Source: Glandiceps talaboti
Lineage: Eukaryota; Hemichordata; Enteropneusta; Spengelidae
DNA length: 64,000 nt
Direction: 5' to 3'
Assembly (NCBI RefSeq): GCF_964340395.1
Contig: NC_135570.1
Span: 12,830,822-12,894,821 of the forward strand
Positions 13,771 through 26,348 of the stretch are shown here, one piece after another. A program made the position numbers and the translations under genes. Position 1 is the stretch's first letter. Each line of letters opens with the position of its first letter. Below the pieces are notes generated by a model. That model did no database searches, was not told the DNA's origin, and saw nothing but the letters and a program-made list of their open reading frames with translations.

Positions 13771-14746
13771 AGAGAACTTGAAATTACAAGACGTTGACCC
13801 CTACCCAACCCCTTCCACACCCCCATCCCCCATATAATGATTAGTTGTCTAGGAACCACACTGTGTATTTGATGGTTCTACTTCTCCTCATTCTTCTCAC
13901 TTGATTTTGAAACATTTACAGAAACACTGACACACAAGATCCTTAAAAATGTTTATCGGATTGGTTAAAACAGAATATCAATATCTCCACAGAGATTTGA
14001 CGTATCAAAGTTTTATACCGACATGTAGGAGTTTGATAACTGTTACAGGAGTCTCTCTGGGATTTTGATTTATTTATACATGTATGTTTATACTCTCTTT
14101 GTACGAAATGAGTTGAAGGCAGGTATTTTCATATACAGCAAGAATCCGCTTCTTAAGTGTGCCCTTTTGAAATGTCAGAGTATTGGGGAATATCGATTGG
14201 GTCATCGTAGACCATCCTAGCCCCGAATGAGTACCTCTAGAGGAATTCTGTATAAATATACAACTTTTCTTGAATTGTTAAAGTAACTCTAAGTTTAGTA
14301 CAAATGGAAATAGGTTGAACAAACACAAACGCATTGGATGAGGTACAGCTGTTCGGATATCATGGTTGATTTTTTTGAGAGATTCAACTTTCAAGATAGT
14401 GTTGTTTTCCAAAGTTGGAGAACTCTTGTCAACATGAAATTTGATAAAACTTGCATACATTTCTATATATTGTAGCATAATGTTGATGGGAATCCTGGTA
14501 AAGGAGGCATGAATTCTTGTAAAATTTGCTTGGATTTATAGACAGTGTACCATAATTTGGGTTGGGAATCCTGGTAATTTGGGTAGATATAACATACACC
14601 CCCCACCCCCCCATCTACATGTATTGCCTGACATGTACCTTTAGTGTAATGGCTCTATATGTCTAACATAAGCATTAACATTGGTGATGTGTAAATGAAA
14701 TCATAGCTTATTAATATTATGTCTCTCTTTTGTTTTGATGTTACAG

Positions 14747-14845
14747 AAAGGAAATACAGCACTACACATTGCATCATTGGCAGGACAGAAAAATATTGTG
14801 AAAATCCTGGTGGAACATGGAGCAAATGTCAACGTACAGTCTCTT
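14747..14845 (+). CDS. ANK: Ankyrin exon: ANK repeat 3
   Basis: A 99-bp phase-0 exon, acceptor TTACAG, donor GTAAGT. It reads [18 protein letters not shown], then [26 protein letters not shown] is the invariant start of repeat 3 in vertebrate ankyrins. The last residue is Leu where vertebrates have Gln. The donor is followed directly by a G-rich purine tract. Confidence 0.96.
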
Positions 14846-14854
14846 GTAAGTAGA

Positions 14855-15240
14855 CTGAAGAACCAGAGATGGGTGGTGATATGGCTGGTGATGGTGGGGA
14901 GGGAGGGAAGGGGACGAAGATTGGGGTTGAAGATGGTTGGGAGGGAGGGTAGCATTGGAAATGAGGACTGGAAGCTGATGATGGTGGGAAGGGAAGGGAA
15001 GGGGATGAGGATTGGGGTTGAAGATGGTTTGGAGGGAGGGAGGGTAGAATTGGAAATGAGGACTGGAAGCTGATGATGGTGGGGAGGGAGGGTAGCCTTT
15101 GGGATGAGGTTTGGGAGTTGATGATGGTGGGGAGGGAAGGGAAGGGGATGAGGATTGGGGTTGAAGATGGTTTGGAGGGAGGGTAGCATTGTGGATGAGG
15201 GATGTGGCTGATGATGATGGTGAGGGAGGGCATGAAATTA
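14855..15240. repeat. G-rich homopurine minisatellite beside a donor
   Basis: Units such as GATGATGGTGGGGAGGGAGG and GGGGATGAGGATTGGGGTTG recur four to five times with variable length. The + strand is almost pyrimidine-poor and full of GGG runs, so open frames occur on both strands (proline-rich on the minus strand). These are repeat artefacts. Confidence 0.85.
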
Positions 15241-15960
15241 GCAGTAGTCCAGGACACACAGAGTTCTAAAATATTGTATCTACCAAATTTATAGGGTGAT
15301 AGTCTGTTAGACCTATGGAATCCATTGACAATTGCAGCTGAAACTGTCTACTTGGCTATATGATTTGACTGCCATGCATGGCAAATTCACTTTGAGCCTT
15401 GTTCCAAGGAATGGAGAGAGGGAAGGTATTAATAGTGTTAGGTACATGTAGGCAGTTGTAGATTTGTAATAGGGAAGTGAGTGATGATGAATTTCAAGAA
15501 TATTGACCACAGATGAATAGAGCATCGAATTTCATAAGACAACTTCTACAAGATGAATATGAAGGTATGGATTGGATAACCAATCTCAGAATTTTACAAA
15601 AATATTGATTAAAAGTTTTAAAACTTTGACTAGAAATGAATAATAGCAAATTTTAAACTATGTACGAGAAGTGAAAAGAAGTACATAGAGGCTGATGTAA
15701 GGCTTCTATTTGTAGCCTGGAGAGATAATACCATTTAGCAAGTCTGAATAATTCAAGTAGGGTGTACTTTACTAGAGCCAGATAACAACAAATCTGTACA
15801 ATTTATTGCTGTATTTTATGTTACTGAGACATTTTGTAATCGTTATCACTAAAGAATGTAGCTAGCTGTAGGCAAGAAATTGATGTTTGCACTACTACCC
15901 GACAGCAATGCTAGACATCTAAATGTCAAACTGTATTCTGAGTGAACAGTTTGTTTGTTT

Positions 15961-16262
15961 ATCACAAAGTATAGAATTTTTCCCGCCAAAAATATGTGGG
16001 GAAAATTCTTGTTTTATTAGTCATTTTTTGGCACAAAAGTACTTTATTTTATACTTGTTTGATAGAAATGGAATGAAATGTAATGGAATTCATGTTATCA
16101 AACAAGAAATCACAAAGTATAGAATTTTTCCCGCCAAAAATATATGGCGAAAAATTCTTGTTTAGTAGTCGTTGTTTTGCCACAAAACTACTTTATTTTA
16201 TACAAGTTTGATAGAAATGGAATGAAATGTGTAATGGAATTCATGTTATCAAACAAGAAGTC
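15961..16262. repeat. 148-bp direct repeat containing two hairpins
   Basis: CACAAAGTATAGAATTTTTC occurs at 15963 and again at 16111, and the similarity runs the full 148 bp. In each copy GAATTTTTC..GCCA pairs with TGGCGAAAAATTC, and CTTGTTTGATA pairs with TATCAAACAAG. Copy 2 keeps the pairing better than copy 1. Confidence 0.8.
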
Positions 16263-16519
16263 AAATAATTCACATTTCTATGGTGCAATATTTTATTTTC
16301 AGATGTTACGAGAATTACAAATGTCAATCCAGTCCAAATATTGCACTGTTCTAGTAGTACTTGTCATTCAGTATCTTCTCAAATGGCCGTCGTATAAATG
16401 AGCCTTCCTATAGGACTATTAGATACATGTGGCTCACAGAATTTATATCCAGTTTCAGATTCCCAGTGTATGATGAAAATTAATATGCCTTTTTTCCTTT
16501 TTTTCTGTTTGATCTACAG

Positions 16520-16618
16520 AATGGCTTCACCCCATTGTACATGGCAGCTCAAGAAAATCACGAATCTGTAGTCAGATTTTTGCTTGCCAATGGAGCCAAT
16601 CAGAGTCTTGCCACTGAG
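16520..16618 (+). CDS. ANK: Ankyrin exon: ANK repeat 4
   Basis: A 99-bp phase-0 exon, acceptor CTACAG, donor [24 protein letters not shown] and [10 protein letters not shown] match repeat 4 of vertebrate ankyrins, including its unusual [10 protein letters not shown] in place of PLHxAA. It is followed by a 5.8-kb intron with large arrays. Confidence 0.96.
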
Positions 16619-17617
16619 GTACGTCATATTGATAATATATTCATAACTTCAAATTTCAGCTAAAATTTTGAAATTTTGGTCTTACAATCAACTATAAATC
16701 ATGAGAATGACAACACAACATTGCCGTTGGGTTTTGTAGAGTCTAGAAATCTTTATTTTGGAGTTTGCATATCCATATATCCTATCATATAAATTATAAT
16801 AACAGCCGCAGGTTTAGAAGCAGATCCAGGTAACTTCAACTGTCATAAAAAAAATGCATATCATTGCCAAGGGTTTCTCTTTGGTTTTGATAAAATCCAG
16901 AAAACATTTAAAATGAATTAAACTCCCCATCACTAAAACCACCCATATTAAGTTTAAAAATGTAATGTCAAGTGCAGGTATTTAATAAATGCAGAATCAA
17001 AATATTGACTTTTTAGTATTATGACGATAGAGAACTTGAAAGCCCACCATTTTGAATAATGCATTGTGGGAAGTATATCATTCCATTGATATGAACCAAT
17101 CAGTGTTGTACATAATCTGTGATGTTATGCGTAACCAGAAATAATCTTACTCAGACCCTTGCAGTAAGGCTAGCCCAGTAAACTTGATTTGATTCAGTTC
17201 AATGACAGCCTTGAAAATTATGTTGTAACTAGGTCAAATATGAAATGTCAAATAGTTATAAATTTATCGTTGTCAGGTAATAATTTAGGATGAGCAAATT
17301 TCCTGTTGTCAGAAGAACATAGATTAATCAAAAATTGGTCAATTTAGGAAAATATTCAAGGTTGTCTGTGACTGAGTGGTGCCTGAATTTTATCACTTTT
17401 GTAGCACTAACAATATGGATTACAATATTGACATTACCCATCATTTTGTAGCTATCTAATCAAATATGGCTCACTCAACATACATTGTATTATTCCATCA
17501 TATTTTTTTTTACTCATTAATGAGAAATATTTGTGACATAACTGGTCATTTCATTATTCATCGCATCGCTGTCTGCTGATAATGGACCACTTACATGTGG
17601 GATGTTCATAAATTCAG

Positions 17618-17862
17618 ATCTTCAACATCTCAAACCAGGCCACTGAGGATACTTGCATATTCTTCAACATTTTAAACCAGGCCCCTTAGGATATTCATAT
17701 TCTTCAACTATTCAAACCAGGCCACTTAGCATACCTATTCTTCAATTATTCAAACCAGGTCCCTTAGGATATTCATATTCTTTGACTTTTCCAACCAGTC
17801 CACTTAGCATATATATTCTTCAACTATTCAAACTTAGGCCCCTTAGGTTACCCCATATATAT
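17618..17862. repeat. Roughly 40-bp minisatellite, six copies
   Basis: CTTCAACATCTCAAACCAGG-type units start at about 17620, 17662, 17702, 17740, 17780 and 17819. Two versions roughly alternate, one with CCCCTTAGGATATTCATATT and one with CCACTTAGCATACCTATT, giving a dimer of about 80 bp. GGCCCCTTAGGTTAC at its end is the reverse complement of a word at 22660. Confidence 0.8.
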
Positions 17863-18431
17863 ACCATTTAAATCTAGAATTACTCAGAAACTCTGTGAAA
17901 AGCTATCAGAAACCAACTATTTGTGTTCCACAGCTGTTTTGTGGCAAGTATGTCTCCCAGGATAATATGTATGTTATACCAAACTTGGAAGCAGTTCACC
18001 TAACCCTATTAACTTCAAGTGTTGTGCCTATTAAAACATAAACAAAGACCACTGTGGTTGACTAGGATTACTGCAAAGTACTACAATGTTTTCACTTTAT
18101 AAAGATTTGTATCATGTAAAACTAAACACATTGATAGATCTAGATTACAAATCTACCAGAATTAGGAAATATTAGATGGTTGGTTATGCACAGTTCAGGC
18201 AAATGCTATTTTTGGCATGTTACGGAACAAACCTTTATTTTCTCTTCTCCCCCCCCCCCCCCCCCAACTATTTTCTTTGTCCAAATTTCTTCACAAATAA
18301 CTAAAATTTAGTATGTTGAATCATTGTATTTAGGCCTACGATATGAGATGTGTTTTCCTTGATTGTAATTTTTGACACTGAGAAAATAACTTTGAAGGTC
18401 TGATGGTGGTAGATAAAACAAAGCAATAAAC

Positions 18432-18506
18432 TCACACATACATACATACATACATAGACACATACATACATACATACATACATACATACATACATACATA
18501 CACACA

Positions 18507-18538
<32 letters not shown>

Positions 18539-18547
18539 TGCATGCAT

Positions 18548-18600
<53 letters not shown>

Positions 18601-18622
18601 TACATACATACACATACATACA

Positions 18623-18656
<34 letters not shown>

Positions 18657-18690
18657 CAGACACATGCACACACACAAACAAACAAACAAA
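18432..18690. repeat. CATA / CGCA / CA compound microsatellite
   Basis: CATA units, seven or so GCAC units, CA units, then CATA again. Long Cys-Val frames on the minus strand are repeat artefacts. Confidence 0.97.
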
Positions 18691-19377
18691 CACAAGTACA
18701 TATTCCCACCCCACACACAACCCAATGTCATACTTTAGTTCTTAATCTAGGTCACACAGAATAAAATCAGTTACAATCACATACTTGTAATTCAGTCAAG
18801 TATGCATACTATGTTTTTCATCCACATTCCTCTGTACAAAACCACATTTTTTCATCCTTATCTGATCCCCTCAGAGAATCAGAGTTCACAATACCCCATA
18901 TCGTTACTGAATTATAATATCATCAATATTTATCAGTTTTCAAACAAAAACAAAAAACATTGCTCTAACAGAAATCAGCTGTTTCATTTGTAATTTTATA
19001 ATGTACCTTTCACCAAAATAAAACCAGATTGAAATCTGTAGCTGCAAATTACCGTCCATTACTTTGACTTCAATTCATTGATTCAGAGATGTCAGTGGTC
19101 AGCGTGTTACACGTACAAATTTGATCTGAAATTGTTGGTAACGTTAAACCTTTGATAAACATACAACATGACCGTTTGCATGTTCTGTGTACACCCATGG
19201 GATTTATACAAACATACATCAACTAATAGTACAAACCATTTACTCTGCTTGGTCATGCTGCCACCATGCTTTACATACAAAAATATGACATTTGTAACTT
19301 TCTCTGTCTTTTATCTAATTCACAATATTACTTATTAGGTTGGTAAATTTCATGAAGTGATACATAATAATCATTTG

Positions 19378-21865
19378 ATGTAGTATACCCCCTAAATTAG
19401 GAGTGTATTATGCATACTGCATATATGGACCCTCTAAGTATGTATGTATTATTACATACTGCATACATGGCCTCCTAAGTTTGACTGTATTATTGTTTTA
19501 TATACTCATACACATGACTCCCCAGGTATGAATATATTATAAATTGTACACATAGCCACCCTACAAGGGTATGAATACACTATGGTCTAATGACATAGCC
19601 ACCCCTACAAGGGTATGACTACCATGGTCTAATGACATAGCCACCCCTACAAAGGTATGAATACTATGGTCTAATGACATATCCCCCTACAAGGGTATGA
19701 GTACCATGGTCTAATGACATAGCCACCCCTACAAGGGTATGAGTACCAATCATGGTCAATGACATAGTCACCCCTATAAGGGTATGAGTACTATGGTCTA
19801 ATGACATAGCCATCCCTACAAGGGTATGAGTACTATGGTCTAATGACATAGCCACCCCTACAAGGGTATGAGTACTATGGTCTAATGACATAGCCATCCC
19901 TACAAGGGTATGAGTACTATGGTCTAATGACATAGCCATCCCTACAAGGGTATGAGTACTATGGTCTAATGACATAGCCACCCCTACAAGGGTATGAGTA
20001 CTATGGTCTAATGACATAGCCACCCCTACAAGGGTATGAGTACTATGGTCTAATGACATGGCCACCCCTACAAGGGTATGAGTACTATGGTCTAATGACA
20101 TAGCCATCCCTACAAGGGTATGAGTACTATGGTCTAATGACATGGCCACCCCTACAAGGGTATGAGTACTATGGTCTAATGACATAGCCATCCCTACAAG
20201 GGTATGAGTACTATGGTCTAATGACATAGCCACCCCTACAAGGGTATGAGTACTATGGTCTAATGACATAGCCACCCCTACAAGGGTATGAGTACTATGG
20301 TCTAATGACATAGCCACCCCTACAAGGGTATGAGTACTATGGTCTAATGACATAGCCACCCCTACAAGGGTATGAGTACTATGGTCTAATGACATAGCCA
20401 CCCCTACAAGGGTATGAGTACTATGGTCTAATGACATAGCCACCCCTACAAGGGTATGAGTACTATGGTCTAATGACATAGCCACCCCTACAAGGGTATG
20501 AGTACTATGGTCTAATGACATGGCCACCCCTACAAGGGTATGAGTACTATGGTCTAATGACATAGCCATCCCTACAAGGGTATGAGTACTATGGTCTAAT
20601 GACATAGCCACCCCTACAAGGGTATGAGTACTATGGTCTAATGACATAGCCACCCCTACAAGGGTATGAGTACTATGGTCTAATGACATAGCCACCCCTA
20701 CAAGGGTATGAGTACTATGGTCTAATGACATAGCCACCCCTACAAGGGTATGAGTACTATGGTCTAATGACATGGCCACCTACAAGGGTATGAGTACTAT
20801 GGTCTAATGACATAGCCACCCCTACAAGGGTATGAGTACTATGGTCTAATGACATAGCCACCCCTACAAGGGTATGAGTACCATGGTCTAATGACATAGC
20901 CACCCCTACAAGGGTATGAGTACTATGGTCTAATGACATAGCCACCCCTACAAGGGTATGAGTACCATGGTCTAATGACATAGCCACCCCTACAAGGGTA
21001 TGAGTACTATGGTCTAATGACATGGCCACCCCTACAAGGGTATGAGTACTATGGTCTAATGACATGGCCACCCCTACAAGGGTATGAGTACTATGGTCTA
21101 ATGACATAGCCACCCCTACAAGGATATGAGTACTATGGTCTAATGACATAGCCACCCCTACAAGGATATGAGTACTATGGTCTAATGACATAGCCACCCC
21201 TACAAGGATATGAGTACTATGGTCTAATGACATAGCCACCCCTACAAGGGTATGAGTACTATGGTCTAATGACATAGCCACCCCTACAAGGATATGAGTA
21301 CTATGGTCTAATGACATAGCCACCCCTACAAGGGTATGAGTACTATGGTCTAATGACATAGCCACCCCTACAAGGGTATGAGTACTATGGTCTAATGACA
21401 TGGCCACCCCTACAAGGGTATGAGTTCTATGGTCTAATGACATAGCCACCCCTACAAGGGTATGAGTTCTATGGTCTAATGACATAGCCACCCCTACAAG
21501 GGTATGAGTACTATGGTCTAATGACAGTCACCCCTACAAGGGTATGAGTACTATGGTCTAATGACATGGCCACCCCTACAAGGGTATGAGTTCTATGGTC
21601 TAATGACATAGCCACCCCTACAAGGGTATGAGTTCTATGGTCTAATGACATAGCCACCCCTACAAGGGTATGAGTTCTATGGTCTAATGACAGTCACCCC
21701 TACAAGGGTATGAGTTCTATGGTCTAATGACATAGCCACCCCTACAAGGGTATGAGTTCTATGGTCTAATGACATAGCCACCCCTACAAGGGTATGAGTA
21801 CTATGGTCTAATGACATAGCCACCCCTACAAGGGTATGAGTACTATGGTCTAATGACATGGCCAT
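19378..21865. repeat. 42-bp minisatellite with a decayed left edge
   Basis: The unit CCACCCCTACAAGGGTATGA plus ACTATGGTCTAATGACATAG-like sequence repeats about 54 times from about 19550 to 21865. Variants (CCATCC, ATGG, GGATATG, AGTTCT) are clustered rather than random. From 19378 to 19550 recognisable but heavily decayed units of 38-47 bp precede it. Since 42 is divisible by 3, the minus strand stays open for hundreds of codons as a 14-residue repeat containing MSLDHSTHTLVG. This is not a gene. Confidence 0.95.
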
Positions 21866-22409
21866 GCAATCCTTTTGAGATCAGGTTTCTAACTGTCTAA
21901 TAATTGAACAATTTGTGTGTAATTAGAAGATTGTGTAATGGAACACTACATGTAGCTCATTAGTGGTGTATTTTCTGCTACTATTAAGTGGCCTATTTAG
22001 TTCACATGATAAAAAAGAAGGAAATCTCATAACATGTACACTATTTCCTGGCATTGTTGCTAAGTAGGCAGTGTTTTGTGCAAATTTTACTATCTATAAT
22101 AAATAAATTTTATCTCTAACTTCTGGCCCCTTAAAAGTCTACTTCCGATTACAATTAAAATGTAGGTGTGAAATATGGTTATTTGACAGAGTTAGAGAAA
22201 AATAATTTGGTCCAGAACAAATCACAGTATAGCAATGTAAGCCACCAGTGTAATGCACTCATTTCCCTCAACTCCTCTTTCATCTAGACTCTAAGATTGC
22301 TTAAGATACATCATGGTGTTCAGCCTTATCAGGCTTCTAAACTGAATGTGGTATCTTATAGACTGTGTTTTATCAAGTAGTCAATATGTACTGATTTCTA
22401 TCTCCATAG

Positions 22410-22595
22410 GATGGTTTCACACCACTAGCAGTAGCTCTGCAACAAGGACACGACAAAGTAGTAGCCTTACTGTTAGAAAATGACCGTGCTGGTAAAGTTC
22501 GACTTCCTGCACTTCACATTGCTGCACGTAAAGACGACACCAAGGCGGCTGCCTTGTTACTTCAAAATGACCACAATCCTGATGTCACATCTAAG
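22410..22595 (+). CDS. ANK: Ankyrin exon: ANK repeats 5-6
   Basis: A 186-bp (62-codon) phase-0 exon, acceptor CTCCATAG, donor GTAAGT. Repeat 5 reads [18 protein letters not shown] and is short (about 29 residues). It runs directly into [20 protein letters not shown] of repeat 6. The 62-residue length, not 66, is the known family irregularity at this point, and [14 protein letters not shown] is one of the most conserved ankyrin signatures. Confidence 0.97.
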
Positions 22596-23290
22596 GTAAG
22601 TGTCAATATATTTAGATATTACTCCCCAGTATTTTTGTACGTTCCAACAACGAAAATATGAGTAACCTAAGGGGCCTTGTCACTCTGACTCAAAAGACGT
22701 TTAGTGACAAAACCCCTTAGATCACCCGTATTTTCCAACTGAATGAATAAAGGTATTGAAGAATAACATGACTATACGTATGTTAGCATGATTTATGTGT
22801 AATCAGGGATTTTGAAAGTGTCGACTCGTATTTTGAGCACCGCATAACTAATTGCATAGATATGTGTTGTCATGACCAGGGTTTGAATTCCATATATTTT
22901 GTTTGAACATGTGCAACTTGGCTTGCATGAATTATACTTTGTACAGGATTGATTGCACATGACATTGAATGGACATGAGCACCCTGGTCAATGACACTTG
23001 GGTCATGACTGACTTGTACTGTCATATTAGCAGTGCTCAGTGGGATCCAATCAAGGGCTAACTGGCAGTGGTCAGTTATTTCACCTTGGAAGACTGGTAA
23101 ATCAAGTCCTGACACCCCAGGAGACCTCTAGTTTGTGCCCTAATTCACGACCCTCAGGATTTATATGAACATTAGATCAAACCCTCTAACGTCTACCTGG
23201 GGGTTTTAAGTGTCCATGCAAATATGGTTTTGAAAATGCAAATTATTTGGCACAGAAATTCTAATGATGGATATCTCTTTGGTATTACAG
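22596..23290 (+). other. Intron between ANK repeats 6 and 7
   Basis: 695 bp. Near 22660, GTAACCTAAGGGGCC is the reverse complement of the end of the 17.6-kb minisatellite. Nothing else stands out. Confidence 0.85.
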
Positions 23291-23389
23291 AGTGGATTCA
23301 CACCTTTACACATAGCTGCACATTACGGACACACTAATGTAGCCACACTGCTGTTACAGAGAGGAGCAGCAGCAGATTACTCTGCAAGG
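23291..23389 (+). CDS. ANK: Ankyrin exon: ANK repeat 7
   Basis: 99 bp, phase 0, acceptor ATTACAG, donor [24 protein letters not shown] and [14 protein letters not shown] match vertebrate repeat 7 (HIAAHYGN..NVATLL). The vertebrate alternative insert before this repeat (MMVNRTTE) is absent. Confidence 0.96.
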
Positions 23390-23757
23390 GTAAGTTTGAA
23401 CTCATCTGGAGACTTGTAAGGTTTTGACCCATGTTTTCAGTGCCACAGAACCAATGACATATGTGGTCTTTGTCATGGTACAGAGCAAAAAGAAAATAAA
23501 TCGTGTATTTGCTGTTCAATGGTGTATGACTTGGCCTATACACTGTATAATCACAAATCTATAAGATACAATTTAGAACTTTATTTGTAAAATCGAAATG
23601 AGTTGCGTTCTTTGTGAGATTGTTCATTGTATAAGACGACAATCAAATAGTAACACGTTTCTGAAACAACTCTGAAATCTGTTACTGTACATTTCATACA
23701 TTGTGTTGATTTAAAGATCAACTTCCAACATTTATGGATGGTTTGATTTTCTTACAG
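23390..23757 (+). other. Intron between ANK repeats 7 and 8
   Basis: 368 bp, AT-rich, with no repeat or signal recognised beyond the splice sites. Confidence 0.85.
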
Positions 23758-23856
23758 AATGGAATCACCCCATTACACGTGTCAGCCAAATGGGGTAGAG
23801 TCAACATGGTGACTTTGTTATTGGATAGAGGAGCAAAGATTGATGGCAGAACCAGA
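23758..23856 (+). CDS. ANK: Ankyrin exon: ANK repeat 8
   Basis: 99 bp, phase 0, acceptor CTTACAG, donor [24 protein letters not shown] and [13 protein letters not shown] match repeat 8. The vertebrate SKRGN turn is replaced by AKWGR. Confidence 0.96.
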
Positions 23857-25344
23857 GTAAGTACCTTGATAAACATTTTTTTGAACAGCGCCATCGATGA
23901 CTGATATGCAGATTCTCTTGTTTTTACATTGCACGCTACTCAATTATGCGATATAAAAATTCACATCGCTGATATACTTTAGACCATTCTTTTTTAATTT
24001 TCTTTCATCTTTTTCTTTTTTCTTTTTTATCCTTTAGAACATTCTTTACAAATAAAAAAGATACACAAAGGAATGTTCTTTTAGAAGCCAAACTTAAATT
24101 TTGAAATGTCTTCTCCAGCACAACGAATAACTCTCAGATGTGAAATATATGGTCCCAATTTCACTATCAGTCAGTGACAAGCCCAGAAGCATATCAGATT
24201 GGATAGAATGTTAATCATCAACTTTATCAAAATTTGAAGTCGTGGATAGCGTCTATACTATCATAGCCAGTTTAAGAGTAGAACATAGATGTTGGTGCTG
24301 AGTCTGCTGTGACTGTAAATAGACACATTATTGTGTGAATTATTTAGTACAGGATGTATATGTGATGATAAAACTTTTGATGAAAGCTAACACCTGTTTG
24401 ATGGGAACATTATGGTATTGTATTTTACAAGTGGATGTCATGTGTTATTCTCTGCCAAAGTATAAAAGTAACGTTGTCAGACAGGTGTCACCAACAAAAA
24501 TACACATCTATTTCAATTAAACTCGCAAGGGGACATAATTATAGGTGTCATGGTGATTATAAAACTTTCATTATGTAACGAAATATGTACTGTATTGGAA
24601 TTATTTGACGGACTTTGTATGTTAGTGTGCAAGGTACCCTGTGATGGCGCGCCCTCACACACCGGTCAACCCCTTTCAACAGAGTACAACAGTCAGATAG
24701 AGCAGGCCAGTGAGAGTGTAGGGACATGATGTATTTTACAGTCTATTTATACAAGTGTTTAGTCTAACATTCTAACAAAACAGATTTGCAAAGTAGAGGT
24801 AATATATTTTATTTAACTAATGTAAATAGTTTTATAAGAAAGTATGCATTCTATTGGATACTAGAATTGAGAAATGTGATAGTGTGTTTGTAATAACATT
24901 TAACACTAAGACCCTTCGCTATACAAAAGTATGCAATTGTTGCTGCTAGTTCAGGGTGGGGGGGGGGGGACCAAAAAAGTGTCACCATGAGGTCAGCTTT
25001 AACTGTGAAATTGTCATTATGTACCAGAACGAAAGTAGAGAGTTATTTTTATCTGATTTATACCTGGACTATGAAATGAAATTTTTATTTCATGAAATAG
25101 AATTTCCCACCTAGGTATATCATAAGATATAATTCCTGTGATTCCTAGTTTGATACTGTGACTTCCACTCTGTGCTAGACACATATTTCTAAAAGCGTGA
25201 ATGAGAATTTGTACATATAAGTTTCCCTACATCTTGTTCTATTTTGACCCTCTAATATGAAGTAAAATGCTAGTAAAGGTACCAATAATTGATAGCTTGT
25301 CTTCTATGTTATTTCTAATAATAATATTTCTGTTTGTGTTCCAG
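23857..25344 (+). other. Intron between ANK repeats 8 and 9
   Basis: 1488 bp. Pyrimidine-rich tract around 23990-24040 and an 11-13 nt G run near 24958. No exon or mobile element is supported. Confidence 0.85.
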
Positions 25345-25542
25345 GATGGACTGACCCCACTACACTGTGCAGCCAGAAGTGGCCATGACCAAGTTGTAGA
25401 TCTCCTTTTGGAAAGAGGAGCCCCAATCCTGGCTAAGACTAAAAATGGACTAGCTCCCTTACACATGTCAGCCCAAGGTGACCACGTAGATAGCGCACGT
25501 CTCTTATTGTATCATAAAGCACCAGTAGATGACGTCACCGTG
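25345..25542 (+). CDS. ANK: Ankyrin exon: ANK repeats 9-10
   Basis: 198 bp, phase 0, acceptor TTCCAG, donor [24 protein letters not shown] and [13 protein letters not shown] form repeat 9. [18 protein letters not shown] and [10 protein letters not shown] form repeat 10. Both are near-identical to vertebrate ankyrins; the buried Cys in LHCAARSGH is conserved. Confidence 0.97.
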
Positions 25543-26348
25543 GTAAGTTACGTTAATATCTTGAATAGCAACAGTGAAATTTGAATGGTTGAGACATGAT
25601 ACACATCAAAGCGAAACTGGCACTTTCGGATGTAGTATTGAACTGTTTCAATAATTTAGATTTCAATGTTGATCAGTAACCAGTTACCTACACAGCAGTC
25701 TAGCTGCTAGACTCAAGGTCAAAACAGGTCTTATAGTGAGGGCTTGCACAACAGAGTCATTGTCATCCTTGGTTTTTGTGTGGCAATATTTTGAGTGCAG
25801 ATCTTAATCTTAGAAGACTACCTCCACAGATCTTGCATCAATATCTTTAATATCCTGATATGATAAAGGCTGACACCCTATTTTTCGGGTGTGATAGATA
25901 AGCAATACTGGCGTACTAAGCCAATGTGTATAGATTACTTGCATCAGTGCACATGTACACTGTTGTAATTTGCAATGCCAAAAAAACCTTATTGCAATCT
26001 GTATTCAAATGTGTGTCAGGTAGGAGGGTTAGTTCACTCAAAATCATGTGAACACACTTATATTTTAAACAAAATTTGTTGCTTTGGATAAACAAACAAA
26101 TCATACATAACAGACTCCCATGATGAGTGAATGCCAGTATGAGTACTTGGGGTGCTTACATGTGGTTGCAGTGGTTTCTACTCCATTTCACTTGCTTCTC
26201 TCTTGGAAATACATTCACAGAGAACATCGCAAGCTCAAAACCAACCGTACACCACACTGGCACTCAAATGTCATGTTAATTACTTGCTGTTGTAGCAAAT
26301 CTATGTTGTTTGTTACTCATTAGTTGTTACTTTGTTGCTTTCTTACAG
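25543..26348 (+). other. Intron between ANK repeats 10 and 11
   Basis: 806 bp with no recognised repeat or element. Confidence 0.85.

Larger units (their letters stand above)
7686..14746 (+). other. Intron (7.06 kb) between ANK repeats 2 and 3
   Basis: No coding sequence is supported. It contains an 82-bp repeat (7750-7990), a tRNA-derived SINE (8720-8990), a CA/CATA microsatellite (9748-10004), a TIR element with a triplicated left arm (10568-11008), an ATTC/ACTC tetranucleotide tract (11569-11817), a poly-A tract at 13029-13050, and a reverse-oriented relative of the 82-bp repeat at 13590-13770. Confidence 0.9.
14846..16519 (+). other. Intron between ANK repeats 3 and 4
   Basis: Contains a purine-rich repeat (14855-15240) next to the donor and a two-copy 148-bp direct repeat with internal hairpins (15961-16262). 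Nothing coding is supported. Confidence 0.9.
16619..22409 (+). other. Intron (5.8 kb) between ANK repeats 4 and 5
   Basis: Holds a roughly 40-bp minisatellite (17618-17860), a poly-C run at 18249, a CATA/CGCA/CA microsatellite (18432-18690) and the 42-bp minisatellite (19378-21865). No exon was recognised. Confidence 0.9.

Noticed and set aside
14701-15259. Proline/serine-rich minus-strand frames of about 140-160 codons
   Set aside because: Antisense to the G-rich minisatellite after the ANK repeat 3 donor; three frames are open at once and none resembles a protein family.
19664-21865. Long minus-strand frames of 371, 244 and 62 codons
   Set aside because: They are readings of the 42-bp minisatellite, whose length is divisible by three. 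They lack unique sequence and lie inside an ankyrin intron.
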